Source of the DNA: CAYVIB01 sp964451365
Lineage (GTDB): Bacteria; Pseudomonadota; Gammaproteobacteria; Pseudomonadales; Cellvibrionaceae
Direction of reading: 5' to 3'
DNA: 64,000 bases
Assembly: GCA_964451365.1 (NCBI GenBank)
Contig: CAYVIB010000018.1
Location: forward strand, 30,842 to 94,841
The position numbers were made by a program, and so were the translations under genes. Numbering within the stretch: position 1 is the first letter of the stretch; every line of letters begins with the position of its first letter. The notes below the pieces were generated by a model. That model did no database searches. It was not told where the DNA came from and worked only from the letters and a program-made list of their open reading frames with translations. Below, piece by piece: positions 45,987 through 54,444 of this stretch.

Positions 45987-46427
45987 CTAAACCGGCTCTG
46001 GCGGAATTGTTCCTTCGCCAAGGTAAAACGGATACACCAGATTACCCCGCGTGTTGGTATGGCGAATGACGTAGTACACCGTAATCAGCAGTACACCGTC
46101 CGGTTCGCTTGTATCGTCTATAACGATGTCATCGACATTAATGCGCGTTTCCCAGTTTGTGATTGCCGTCTGGATATAGTCTTTCAGTTCACTTTTGAAG
46201 GTGGTGGTGGCGTTCCGGAAGACTTTCGGCCACAAGTCGCAACCGTATCCCGGTACCATAATGCGCGAGCCCGGTTCGGTTTCGAACAGGATGCGCAGGC
46301 TTTCGCGAATGTCATTTTCGCCGCTTACCATGACCACACTGTTGTCGATGCGGGTAAACGTCGGCGGAAAACTCCAGCCGGTGCCGAGGAAAGCGGTTTC
46401 TTTGTCGCCCTGTTCCGGTTCCGCCAT
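45987..46427 (-). CDS. eCIS gp25-like baseplate wedge protein
   Basis: ATG 46427 is preferred over the in-frame GTG 46433. The protein matches the GPW/gp25 family: GTGWSFPPTFTRIDNSVVMVSGENDIRESLRILFETEPGSRIMVPGYGCDLWP. The EPGSR element is the family hallmark (EPGER/EPGSR). It belongs to the wedge that triggers sheath contraction. Order between PAAR and the large baseplate gene is characteristic. Confidence 0.93.
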   Translation of the reverse strand: MAEPEQGDKETAFLGTGWSFPPTFTRIDNSVVMVSGENDIRESLRILFETEPGSRIMVPGYGCDLWPKVFRNATTTFKSELKDYIQTAITNWETRINVDDIVIDDTSEPDGVLLITVYYVIRHTNTRGNLVYPFYLGEGTIPPEPV

Positions 46428-46433
46428 GATCAC

Positions 46434-46736
46434 TTAACCGCCTATCATTACCGTTGGAATACCGAGCAGAATAGTGCCGCCGTGGGCGGTTTTGTCGCCC
46501 ATGCGCGCGGCGGGCATGCCCATTATTTTCACTGTTGCCGAACCTTTGATTATCGAGTCGGGCGGACCGACGCACATGGCCATGTCACCCACTTTCGCGG
46601 CAGGCAAACCGCCGATTAGTACCGTGGGCGCGCCCGGCCCCAAAATGGGGCCGCCCACATGTGGAATATTTACCGGGCCCACCGGTGTGGTCATGGGGCA
46701 CTGGTGAAAGTCAGTCATTCGTGCTGCTGGTGGCAT
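46434..46736 (-). CDS. eCIS PAAR-tip protein
   Basis: A 100-aa PAAR-motif protein: PAARMTDFHQCPM, then GGPILGPGAPTVLIGGLPAAKVGD and SATVKIMGMPAARMGDKTAHGGTILLGIPTVMIGG. PAAR proteins form the pointed tip of VgrG spikes. It directly follows the spike gene, which places it as the Afp10/Pvc10 equivalent. It has no C-terminal toxin extension. Confidence 0.95.
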   Translation of the reverse strand: MPPAARMTDFHQCPMTTPVGPVNIPHVGGPILGPGAPTVLIGGLPAAKVGDMAMCVGPPDSIIKGSATVKIMGMPAARMGDKTAHGGTILLGIPTVMIGG

Positions 46737-46767
46737 ATTGCATTCCCATCTAAACAGAAAAAAATTA

Positions 46768-48567
46768 TCAGTTGATTTTTACCAATGCGCCCTTGATGGT
46801 TAACATCCCGGATGCGGTCACTTCCGCCGCGGCATTACCCTTGGCGGAAAATTTTGTTTTCGCCTGGTGATCCACTTGCAGTCCGGCCATGCTCGCCTTG
46901 GCACCGGCGTTTAATTTCAGGTTGGCTTTTGCATCGAGGATAATATCGGTTTTGGCGCTGAGCTTGATGCTTGAGGCGCTCTCCAGGCTGATGCCGCTTT
47001 TCGACAAAGTGATCTTATTGTTGTTGCTGTCCTTGATCAGGATACTCTTGCCCTTGTCGTCGATTTTAATCTGCTGCTTGGCTGGTGTATTGAACTCGAT
47101 GATTTTGTCTTTCTCGTCAAAAATAATTTCCAGGCCCGCTTTAGTCTTGATGGCCTTTTTCAGGTTTTTTTCATCCGGCGGATAAGGCGGCGCATTTTTT
47201 TTGCTGTAAACGCTGCCCAGTATCACGCCGTAGCGAGGGTCTTCATTCATAAATGCGACAATCACTTCGTCGTTCACTTCGGGATAAAATACAGCACCCA
47301 CTTTGTTCGAGGCGTAGAACGTTCCGAGCCGCACCCACAACCCTTTATTGTCGTCCTTGATCAGCGGCAGTGTAACCAGCACCCGGAATTCGCCGTCCGG
47401 ATCCTTGGCGACTTTTTTGACGATACCGGTTTGCAAACCTTTAATGGGTGGCAACTGTCCGGATGCCCCTGGCGCGGCGATATCGGGCGTGGTGGCGGCG
47501 AACCACCGCGGGGACAAGCCGACTTCCGCGCGGGTAAGCCATTTGCCGCTGTGAACACTGTGGTGAACACCGCTGATAAATGCCACGCCGTTGAATCGTG
47601 GACCCAGTCCCGCCAGTTCGATGGTCTTACCGGTTTGCGCCAGCGCGCTGCCCTGGAACAGAACAGTGCCGCGAATTTTCGACAGCATCGAACGCATCAG
47701 CTCCGCCGAGGACCAATCGGTGAGCGAGGCTTTGTTAATCGAGCCACCGGTCTGCTGGGTATAATTTTTTACCTTGAAAACATCCGCCAGGGTTGAACTT
47801 GAAATATTGCCCTGCTCCTTGACGCTGACAGCGCCGGGGCCGGCCTCGATCGCTTTTTGCTGATCGAAATCCCAGGTGTGGCTTTTAATCGAGGATTTGG
47901 TGTATTGCGTGGCGGCATCCATATTCAGTTGCAGGTCCAGAATGGAATCGCCGTATTTCACGCCCAGCGCCGGTTGCTGTTGGGTGTCCGGTTTTTTTAC
48001 CGACACGGTGCCCTTGTCGACAATGACCACCAGGCTGTTCAACTCCGCGCGGGTTACCATCAGGTCCCAGTCGCTGGTGTAGTACTGAATAATTTCCGGC
48101 TGCACGTTGTTGGTTGTCGCCACGTCCTTTTTCAGTCCGTTGGCGGTAATCAATTTGCCGATAAGGTCGCTGTCCTTGATTTTTTCGAAATGACTGTTTT
48201 TTCTCTCCAGCGTCATTTTTATCGCTTCGTCGGTAATATCGACGACCAGTTTCGAGCCTTCGTATTGGCTTATTTCAATTCCCTGTTTGACGATCACGCC
48301 GGCAAAGATAACGGTTTCCTTCTGGTTGTAACCCACGGCGATTTCCACTTTGTTGCCGGGAATGAAAACCTTGCCGGCGCTGATCTCGAAATTGCTTTCC
48401 GCCGCGCTGCCATCGAATATCACCAGTTGCGCCTTGGGAACTTTGTTGACGCCGATCCAGGTGTCGATGGAAATCACCTGAACGGTGCTGTCGATTTCCT
48501 TGCCATCGACTTTGATCGTAAACGTAACCAGCGATATGTCACCGGAGATAGGTGATTTGGCGGTCAT
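46768..48567 (-). CDS. eCIS VgrG-like spike protein (Afp8/Pvc8-like)
   Basis: Start 48567 overlaps the LysM-gene stop (ATGA). The N-terminal gp27-like domain begins FTIKVDGKEIDSTVQVISIDTW and contains VGYNQKETVIFAGVIVKQ. A gp5-like OB fold follows (TGIVKKVAKDPDGEFRVLVTLPLIKDDNKGLWVRLGTFYASNKVGAVFYPEVNDEVIVAFMNEDPR). The tail is a long beta-helix of short repeats (KLSAKTDIILDAKANLKLNAGAK), the needle onto which the PAAR tip fits. There is no extra effector domain. Confidence 0.94.
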   Translation of the reverse strand: MTAKSPISGDISLVTFTIKVDGKEIDSTVQVISIDTWIGVNKVPKAQLVIFDGSAAESNFEISAGKVFIPGNKVEIAVGYNQKETVIFAGVIVKQGIEISQYEGSKLVVDITDEAIKMTLERKNSHFEKIKDSDLIGKLITANGLKKDVATTNNVQPEIIQYYTSDWDLMVTRAELNSLVVIVDKGTVSVKKPDTQQQPALGVKYGDSILDLQLNMDAATQYTKSSIKSHTWDFDQQKAIEAGPGAVSVKEQGNISSSTLADVFKVKNYTQQTGGSINKASLTDWSSAELMRSMLSKIRGTVLFQGSALAQTGKTIELAGLGPRFNGVAFISGVHHSVHSGKWLTRAEVGLSPRWFAATTPDIAAPGASGQLPPIKGLQTGIVKKVAKDPDGEFRVLVTLPLIKDDNKGLWVRLGTFYASNKVGAVFYPEVNDEVIVAFMNEDPRYGVILGSVYSKKNAPPYPPDEKNLKKAIKTKAGLEIIFDEKDKIIEFNTPAKQQIKIDDKGKSILIKDSNNNKITLSKSGISLESASSIKLSAKTDIILDAKANLKLNAGAKASMAGLQVDHQAKTKFSAKGNAAAEVTASGMLTIKGALVKIN

Positions 48568-49268
48568 TGCGGGTCCGTCCCCAAAGGAGGAAATAATAAT
48601 TGCATGCCGACCCTGAGCGAGCGGAAGTCGGTGAGTTTGTTTACCCGCGCCACCTGGATGTAGTAGGCGCTGCTGCCGTAAATGCCGTAGCACATCAGTG
48701 GCAGCGTATCGCCACCTTTAACCGTTACCAGGTGCGAAAGATCGGGTGAACTTTTATTGGCCTGTTTGGCCAGTTCCACTTCGTCGGTGTAGCCGACGAA
48801 ATTAACATTGGCACGGGCGCGCAGGGGCGTGCCGTCCGGTTTGAACAGCGTGTAAGTAAGATTCAGCGTGGTAAGGCGGCACTTGAACAGCATCGTGCCC
48901 CAGGCGAGCTTGAGAAAATTGGGGCTGTGAATGTTGCCGTTGTAATTAAAAACCAGTTTCTTGAATTCATCGATCTGCGTTTTAATTCCGTCTTCCGTAT
49001 ACGGCACCACGCCGGGAATCGGTGAAGGAATCACACCGGTGCCGTCAAAAACCAGCTCGAAGGACATCTTCTCGTCGGCAATTTTATTGAAATCGGGAGA
49101 GCCGCCGGGGCTGCCCTGCGCCTGTACATTGTTGTAACAAATGCGGTAATCCTGGGTGTATTTCTCCGGATTGATATACACCGGAAAAGGTTTGCCGACC
49201 TGTTTGCTGAATTTACCGTCGCTGTAGGCGGTGATGGTCATTTTTTCCAGACTGCCGGAGTAGCCCAT
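48564..49268 (-). CDS. eCIS LysM tube-to-baseplate adaptor (Afp7/Pvc7-like)
   Basis: The N-terminal 180 residues (KPFPVYINPEKYTQDYRICYN, MSFELVFDGTGVI) are the eCIS tube-adaptor domain. A C-terminal LysM follows (VKGGDTLPLMCYGIYGSSAYYIQVARVNKLTDFRSLRVGMQLLFPP). The gene lies between DUF5908-like and spike genes as in other eCIS loci. In this setting the LysM is structural and need not bind peptidoglycan. Confidence 0.92.
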   Translation of the reverse strand: MGYSGSLEKMTITAYSDGKFSKQVGKPFPVYINPEKYTQDYRICYNNVQAQGSPGGSPDFNKIADEKMSFELVFDGTGVIPSPIPGVVPYTEDGIKTQIDEFKKLVFNYNGNIHSPNFLKLAWGTMLFKCRLTTLNLTYTLFKPDGTPLRARANVNFVGYTDEVELAKQANKSSPDLSHLVTVKGGDTLPLMCYGIYGSSAYYIQVARVNKLTDFRSLRVGMQLLFPPLGTDPQ

Positions 49269-49269
49269 A

Positions 49270-49449
49270 TCAACGCGCCTGCAGGTTTGCCAGTTGCTGG
49301 AGCACCCTGCGGGTGCAGTCGGCGACGATAGCGTCGTAGTCCGGATTGCCGCATTCGTCGGACCGGATATCCGGCTGGTTTTGTTTTACTTCGTCGGCGC
49401 GGTCGCCGACACGCATGACGATATCTATTTCATTTATTTCCAGTGCCAC
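49270..49449 (-). CDS. DUF5908-like small eCIS protein (Afp6/Pvc6 position)
   Basis: A 59-codon ORF with a GTG start fills the gap between the second tube gene and the LysM gene, ending 1 nt before the next ATG. It begins ALEINEIDIVMRVGDR and ends RRVLQQLANLQAR. The short E-I-x-E-I/L-x-I-x-V opening followed by a helical tail matches the DUF5908 proteins found at this place in Afp/PVC clusters. The ribosome site is weak, so translation probably depends on coupling. Confidence 0.75.
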   Translation of the reverse strand: MALEINEIDIVMRVGDRADEVKQNQPDIRSDECGNPDYDAIVADCTRRVLQQLANLQAR

Positions 49450-49483
49450 AAATTAAATCCTGTTTTTATTTTTGAAGCTGTAA

Positions 49484-50014
49484 TCACGCAAAGCGGTTTG
49501 CCAGTTGCGCCAGCTTGACCGCCGCCGATGCGGGACTGCCCAGGTTAAAGCGCTCGAAATAGTTGTAGGAAAATTCCAGCGTTTCCGTCAGCAACTGGTT
49601 CTCCTGCGAATTCATCGGCGATACTTCCCAGCGTACCGGGTAGGCGTTGATAAAAAGCCAGGCGGTAATCGGTGTGCCGTCCGGGTCGAGCAGGGTCACC
49701 AGAATGTTCTGCGGCACGATGGGCAGTGACAGGCTGGCGCCGATGGTGACCCCCACCCATTCGGCAATAAACGAATCCTTGGTGACCACGCCGCGCTTCA
49801 GTACCAGGTTGCTGTACTTGGCCGCGCGCGGCAGCCGGTGCACGAACCGGTTCTCGCCGCCTTCGGTGACTTCCTCGACATCGAACTGGGAGTCGATGCC
49901 ACGGATTTCCTGGAAGCTGGCATCAATGCTGGTAAGCAGGGCCAGCGGCGTCGCCGAACCCAGTATCGACACACTGAAATAAAATGCGCCGGGTGGGTAA
50001 TACTCATCGCTCAT
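49484..50014 (-). CDS. eCIS inner-tube protein 2 (tube initiator, Afp5/Pvc5-like)
   Basis: A gp19/Hcp-like tube fold: GAFYFSVSILGSATPLALLTSIDASFQEIRGIDSQF, then NLVLKRGVVTKDSFIAEWVG and a C-terminal strand region ETLEFSYNYFERFNLG. This paralogue next to the DUF5908-like and LysM genes normally joins the tube to the baseplate. Compared with the 150-aa tube protein it has extra C-terminal residues. Confidence 0.9.
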   Translation of the reverse strand: MSDEYYPPGAFYFSVSILGSATPLALLTSIDASFQEIRGIDSQFDVEEVTEGGENRFVHRLPRAAKYSNLVLKRGVVTKDSFIAEWVGVTIGASLSLPIVPQNILVTLLDPDGTPITAWLFINAYPVRWEVSPMNSQENQLLTETLEFSYNYFERFNLGSPASAAVKLAQLANRFA

Positions 50015-50042
50015 GCCGCTGTCCTCTTACCTGCCTTCGTCT

Positions 50043-50495
50043 TTACGGCGCTTCAATCACCAGTGTTTCGTAGGCGATTTCCACCGATTCCACCGCCACT
50101 TCGTTACCTTCCGATTTGAGATCGGTGCCAGTAATTTTGGTGGGCCAGGCATTGTTGAGTGTCCAGGTGGTTTTCGGATTGCCCTCTTCATCAAGCAGGC
50201 TGATCACAATCGTGCGGCGCGCGATCGTGTTCATCTTGATTTCGTTGTACCAATCCCAGAAGGTGGAATCGTTGACGAAGATCCCCTTGCGCATGGTGAC
50301 ATTACCCACGCGGCCCAGGCCGGGCATTTTGATGGGATAAAATACCGGGCTGTTGCCGTGCCGGTATTCAATTGGTTGGGTCTCGCTTTCCAGGCCGTCA
50401 ACTTCCTGGAAGCTGACTGCGTCGTTGTCACCCAGGGTGACGGAGAAATAAAATTTGGGTAAGGGCCAAATGTTGTTTTGCACTTCACCTGCCAT
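50043..50495 (-). CDS. eCIS major inner-tube protein (Afp1/Pvc1-like)
   Basis: The 150-aa gp19-like protein has PKFYFSVTLGDNDAVSFQEVDGLESETQPIEYRHG, then NVTMRKGIFVNDSTFWDWYN and VESVEIAYETLVIEAP. These are the strands and loops seen in Afp1/Pvc1 and T6SS Hcp-like tubes. It follows the sheath gene and should be the most abundant tube subunit. Confidence 0.92.
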   Translation of the reverse strand: MAGEVQNNIWPLPKFYFSVTLGDNDAVSFQEVDGLESETQPIEYRHGNSPVFYPIKMPGLGRVGNVTMRKGIFVNDSTFWDWYNEIKMNTIARRTIVISLLDEEGNPKTTWTLNNAWPTKITGTDLKSEGNEVAVESVEIAYETLVIEAP

Positions 50496-50611
50496 GATAA
50501 ATACCTGCCTTTATTGATTTAAAATTAATTTGATCACGTTAAAAATCCTTCCGGCCTGAATCCGTTTCGGCTGTCGCGGGCAAACGGATTCAAGCGCTGG
50601 TTGAGCTTTTG

Positions 50612-52210
50612 TTAGCTGATACCCTGCATCTGCTGCTTGAATGTTAATTCAATGAATTCCGCCGGCCGGATCATTTGCACGGTCACCTGCACGATCATGT
50701 AACCGTCCAGGATGTCCTGCGGCGTCATGGTGCTGCCAAGTCCGCACTGCACGGTAAACGCCTCGGAAGCCGTCGCGCCCATCAGGCCGCCGCGCGACCA
50801 CAGGCCCTGCAAAAAGGCGGACACCATGGATGTGACTTTTACCCAGGTGTTGCCGTCGTTGGCGGCAAAAACGAAGGGGTCCATTGCGTTCTTGATGGAT
50901 TGCTCGATATAGACCAGTGTTCGCCTTACCTGGATGTAGCGCCAGTCGTTGCTGTTGCCGTCCAGCGTCCGCGCGCCCCACACCACGGTGCCGCGGCCCT
51001 GGAATTCGCGTATTGCATCAATGGCCTTGCCGTCTACAGGCACATTGAGGTCGCCCTGCTGGTCGGCGGTGAGTTTGTAGGAGGGTCGGCTGACCGCGCT
51101 CAAGGTGATGTTGGCGGGAGCGTTCCAGACGCCCTTGTTGGCATCCATATAGGTGAACACGCCAGCCATTGCGCCGCTGGGTGGCAACTGATCGTTCTTG
51201 CTCACTATCACATTGAGGATATTGACCAGCAGGGGAAGCGATGCCTCAAGGTTCTGGTTCAGTTTCGTCACTTCCTCCGGCGGACCGGTGATAGTGCCCA
51301 TATTGTCGATATCTGCTTGCACCGCCTCATTTCTCGATGTTTTATCGCCGTAAAGGTTTACGTTTTCCCAGGTCAGGATGGTTGTAAGCTGGCCGGCCGG
51401 ATCTTCGATGTTCAAATAGTTGAAATCGCTGACCGGCACCACCGTGGTTTCAAGGAAGGGGAAATAACTCATGCCGTAGTTCAGAGCCTTGTCTCCCACA
51501 TCCTCGCGAAAGCGGGTTGTGATTGCATCGAGATTTGTTTTGGCGGCGTATTGGCTGCCGTAGACGTCGAGAATGGCCACGCGGTCCTGCAAGTTGCCGC
51601 ACTGCTCCAGCATGGCGCGGACCACGGACTGATATTTGGCGGATTCCCAGGGCTTGTCCGTGGTGCCGTCATCAGGCAGGAGAATCGCTTCGGGTACAGC
51701 CAGGATGGTCGGCCCGACCTGTTCGGCGATAACACCCAAGCCCTTTATGAGTTTGTCCGAGTCGATAGTGACGCCGGTGGGAGTCTGTCCCCCATTGGTG
51801 TAGTCTCCCACGGAAACCACGTAGCATGTACCGCCGCCGTTGGCGTAAAACAGGCGCATGCTGTTGTAGAGGTTGAATCTGGATGTGCCGGTTTGAGTGA
51901 GGACGTAGTACATCATCGTGGATGTGTTGGGGTCGAAGACTTCGACGTCGTAATCACCGGCTTCCACGGCGCCACTGGGCGCATCCTCAATGGTGTACAC
52001 CGGTTTAAAGCCCACGCCGAATATGGACATGTAGTCGGCCATGGACTCAATTTTGATTGGTTGGTTGTACACTGGTTTGCCGCTGATCTTGGCTTGTTGC
52101 GTGTATCCGATAAACGCCGGAATGGCCGTTTCGACTCCGACCACCGAAGGTGGAAAGGCGTCCAGTTCCGTGACATAAACACCGGGGGTTTTTCTACTGA
52201 CTGTTGCCAT
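50612..52210 (-). CDS. eCIS contractile sheath protein
   Basis: The 532-aa protein opens with KTPGVYVTELDAFPPSVVGVETAIPAFIGYTQQA, the standard start of phage and eCIS sheaths. It continues with ALNYGMSYFPFLETTVVP, GVWNAPANITLSAV and a C-terminal domain including GRGTVVWGARTLDGNSNDWRYIQVRRTLVYIEQSIKNAMDPFVFAAND. Only one sheath gene is present, whereas Afp and PVC carry three. One sheath is common in simpler eCIS. Confidence 0.95.
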   Translation of the reverse strand: MATVSRKTPGVYVTELDAFPPSVVGVETAIPAFIGYTQQAKISGKPVYNQPIKIESMADYMSIFGVGFKPVYTIEDAPSGAVEAGDYDVEVFDPNTSTMMYYVLTQTGTSRFNLYNSMRLFYANGGGTCYVVSVGDYTNGGQTPTGVTIDSDKLIKGLGVIAEQVGPTILAVPEAILLPDDGTTDKPWESAKYQSVVRAMLEQCGNLQDRVAILDVYGSQYAAKTNLDAITTRFREDVGDKALNYGMSYFPFLETTVVPVSDFNYLNIEDPAGQLTTILTWENVNLYGDKTSRNEAVQADIDNMGTITGPPEEVTKLNQNLEASLPLLVNILNVIVSKNDQLPPSGAMAGVFTYMDANKGVWNAPANITLSAVSRPSYKLTADQQGDLNVPVDGKAIDAIREFQGRGTVVWGARTLDGNSNDWRYIQVRRTLVYIEQSIKNAMDPFVFAANDGNTWVKVTSMVSAFLQGLWSRGGLMGATASEAFTVQCGLGSTMTPQDILDGYMIVQVTVQMIRPAEFIELTFKQQMQGIS

Positions 52211-52295
52211 TGTTACATCCTCTTGATTAGCTGGATTGCTTTGGTACCTGTAGGTTGTTTATACGATGCTGCTGTATTGGGTGGAGAAACTGGTG

Positions 52296-53576
52296 TTACA
52301 CATAAACGTAAACCTCCGAATATTTATCCGTCTTCGATGGCGGTGCGATGTCTGGTGGAAACAGGTGCGAGTTGCGCAATACCTGGTTGCTGCTCATTAA
52401 CGGCAACGGGTTGACAAGCGTTTTACTCGGGCATTCACACGGGTTTTCACACCGGCAGTTGAGGCGGTCCACCAGCCTGAATCGCAGGGGGGACCTTTCC
52501 CGCATGGGAATAACCTGGTGTGACACAAAACGCCAGGCAGGCCGGCCGGTGGGAATCGAACCGGGCGTGGGGCCGCGGAAAGTAACCGGGTTGTCACCGT
52601 CGGACCTGATTCGCATGTTTTCCACCGGCTGGGCGGACGGCACGACCCAATACACCCAATGGATTTCGCGCGCCCGGAATCTCAGGTTGTACTGTGTGGC
52701 AGTTACCGGATTTTTTTGCAACGCGAGGTTTACCGGATAAATCCCCGTTGCATCTTCGGTGGGACGGCTGAACAGCAGATCGATAAAACAAAGTGGAGTC
52801 GGATAGGATGCGGTATAAATAACCTGCTTTTCGAAAATTACCATATCGCCGTCTAGCCAGACGATGGTGTATAAACCTTCGGGAAAGGGAACGAAATCCA
52901 GGTAGACGGTGCTGACGGCAGGTTTTCGCGATTCGCATATCACCTCCTCGCCGGACAGGTTTTTTACCACAATTTTATTGGTGCTTACAGGTTCTCCGTT
53001 AACCTCAAACTCGAACGGAACCGAGAATTTCGAGGGCACCACCTCGGTAAAATTATCCTGTCTGGAAGAGATGTAGTTGCCTTCATTGAGCAGAATTTCG
53101 TTGTCTTCCCGGTGCGCCATCTGGTTCGACAAATAAATATTCCGCGTCGTCAGATCCACATTAAACGGAAGATCGGTAAAGTTAACGAAAACCGGATTGC
53201 GCAACGCCGCGATAAAGGACAATTTTGACCAGAACCCGATGTCCCCGCTATCGGTCCGCGTTCCGTGGTTTCTAAGATATTGGACCAAAGTATGTTCGGC
53301 TTTGGTGTTGTACAGGATGGAAAACCCCGTGCGGCGTTTTTTGAACAGCAACCCGAGACTCTTCATCAGGGTTTGTGTGGACGTCGTCGGGTAAATAGTG
53401 AAATCAGCGCATTTTTCTTCCGATTGGTTGTAGTAGGTGTTAAAGAATTCCACCTGCATTAATGTGCTGTATTTGTACTTGCGCGGTTCAAGCCTGGACT
53501 GATCGACAGTATCGCTTTCCCGTGGACACGAAAAGGCGATTTTTTCAAAAGCCCGGCTGTCGGACATTATTGCCAT
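52296..53576 (-). CDS. Unrecognised eCIS-cluster protein with a CxC-rich tail
   Basis: The start at 53576 (5 nt after the upstream stop) gives 426 aa; the open frame extends to 53699. No domain was recognised. Features seen: no signal peptide or membrane helix, a basic and aromatic N-terminal half (LQYLRNHGTRTDSGDIGFWSKLSF), a beta-rich middle (FEFEVNGEPVSTNKIVVKNLSGEEVICESRK), and a cluster of four cysteines within eight residues near the end (NCRCENPCECPS). It is wedged between the DUF4255 cap gene and the sheath gene, so it is likely structural or regulatory. It may be lineage-specific; a receptor-binding role is only speculation. Confidence 0.7.
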   Translation of the reverse strand: MAIMSDSRAFEKIAFSCPRESDTVDQSRLEPRKYKYSTLMQVEFFNTYYNQSEEKCADFTIYPTTSTQTLMKSLGLLFKKRRTGFSILYNTKAEHTLVQYLRNHGTRTDSGDIGFWSKLSFIAALRNPVFVNFTDLPFNVDLTTRNIYLSNQMAHREDNEILLNEGNYISSRQDNFTEVVPSKFSVPFEFEVNGEPVSTNKIVVKNLSGEEVICESRKPAVSTVYLDFVPFPEGLYTIVWLDGDMVIFEKQVIYTASYPTPLCFIDLLFSRPTEDATGIYPVNLALQKNPVTATQYNLRFRAREIHWVYWVVPSAQPVENMRIRSDGDNPVTFRGPTPGSIPTGRPAWRFVSHQVIPMRERSPLRFRLVDRLNCRCENPCECPSKTLVNPLPLMSSNQVLRNSHLFPPDIAPPSKTDKYSEVYVYV

Positions 53577-53580
53577 TCGC

Positions 53581-54213
53581 TTATTCTTCCGATTCCTGCT
53601 CGTTTTCGGGAGGATGCAGCACTTCGGCCGCATCCGGATCGCCGTGGTCCTGCAAACCTGTGACGGCCGGTGTCTGCCCCTGAATTGACTGGCCGACAAA
53701 AGGCAGCATCCGGACTTTATACAGTGCCGACGGCAGGTATTTTGTTCCCGCCAGCCCCATCAAATAATTATGTTCGGCCATATCCATATTCACCATTTCG
53801 AAAGTGAGTTTATCGATTGCGGAATTGAGGCCGGGCAGGCTGTTTTGGGTAAAAACCGGGTTTTGCTGGAAGAAAAAAATCGTGCCGGAAATCATGGCGA
53901 GTCCGTTTCTGTAATTCGCATCCGCGTAATTTGCGTAGAAAAGCAGAAACAGATTGATATAAACCGGAGGAGTGACAGAAACGTATTTGTTACCTTCCGC
54001 CAACTTATCTTTTGAAAATGTGCTTATAATATTTTCCGTTTGCATATTCGCCAAAAAAATAACCAGCTTGTCCTTGGCCTCTTCATACAAACTTCCGTCA
54101 TGCTTGACAATATTTGAAATAATGACCTTATCGTCGTTGTCGAGGTAAATATTGTTGAAGTATTGGTTTAGCCTGTCTCTAAGAAGCTCGAGTGTCTGCC
54201 CTATAAGATCCAT
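53581..54213 (-). CDS. DUF4255 (Pvc16_N-like) cap/terminator protein
   Basis: The 210-aa protein has the DUF4255 pattern: LIGQTLELLRDRLNQYFNN at the start, then YVSVTPPVYINLFLLFYANYADANYRNGLAMISGTIFFFQQNPVF and LTFEMVNMDMAEHNYLMGLAGTKYLPSALYKVRML. This family includes Afp16/Pvc16 cap proteins, which close the distal end of the tube and sheath. It is first in the structural part of the operon. The C-terminal tail (residues about 185-210) is acidic. Confidence 0.9.
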   Translation of the reverse strand: MDLIGQTLELLRDRLNQYFNNIYLDNDDKVIISNIVKHDGSLYEEAKDKLVIFLANMQTENIISTFSKDKLAEGNKYVSVTPPVYINLFLLFYANYADANYRNGLAMISGTIFFFQQNPVFTQNSLPGLNSAIDKLTFEMVNMDMAEHNYLMGLAGTKYLPSALYKVRMLPFVGQSIQGQTPAVTGLQDHGDPDAAEVLHPPENEQESEE

Positions 54214-54224
54214 TCGTTTTTCTC

Positions 54225-54253
54225 TAATACGCCACCGACGGTGGCGCGTATTA
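54225..54253. promoter_or_regulatory. Palindrome just upstream of the eCIS structural genes
   Basis: CGCCACCGACGGTGGCG (54230-54246) has perfect 8-bp arms about one central base. TAATA/TATTA arms extend it on the outside, with a 2-nt bulge. It ends about 12 nt before the ATG of the DUF4255 gene, right beside its ribosome site. It could be an operator or a structure that masks translation; there is no T-run, so a terminator is less likely. Confidence 0.55.
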
Positions 54254-54444
54254 TTTTGTCCGAAACACTCCGGTCGGCTGTCGCAACCCGCCGCCAGGAT
54301 ATGTAAGCGAATTTAAGTCTACGAATTGGCGTCGTGGGCTTCCGTATCAGTTTGGTATCAGATGTGGAATATAAAATGTTTGACGCGACATAACGCTGAA
54401 CCGGAAGTCAAAAATCCGGGCATTCGCGAATCAAGTTTGGGGAG

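Noticed and set aside
46434..48567. Spike and PAAR genes considered as part of a type VI secretion system
   Set aside because: No TssB/C/J/L/M genes are present, whereas DUF4255, LysM adaptor, CIS tape measure and DUF4157 indicate eCIS.
50675..52414. Plus-strand ORF of 579 codons
   Set aside because: It is antisense to the sheath gene, which is clearly coding on the minus strand.
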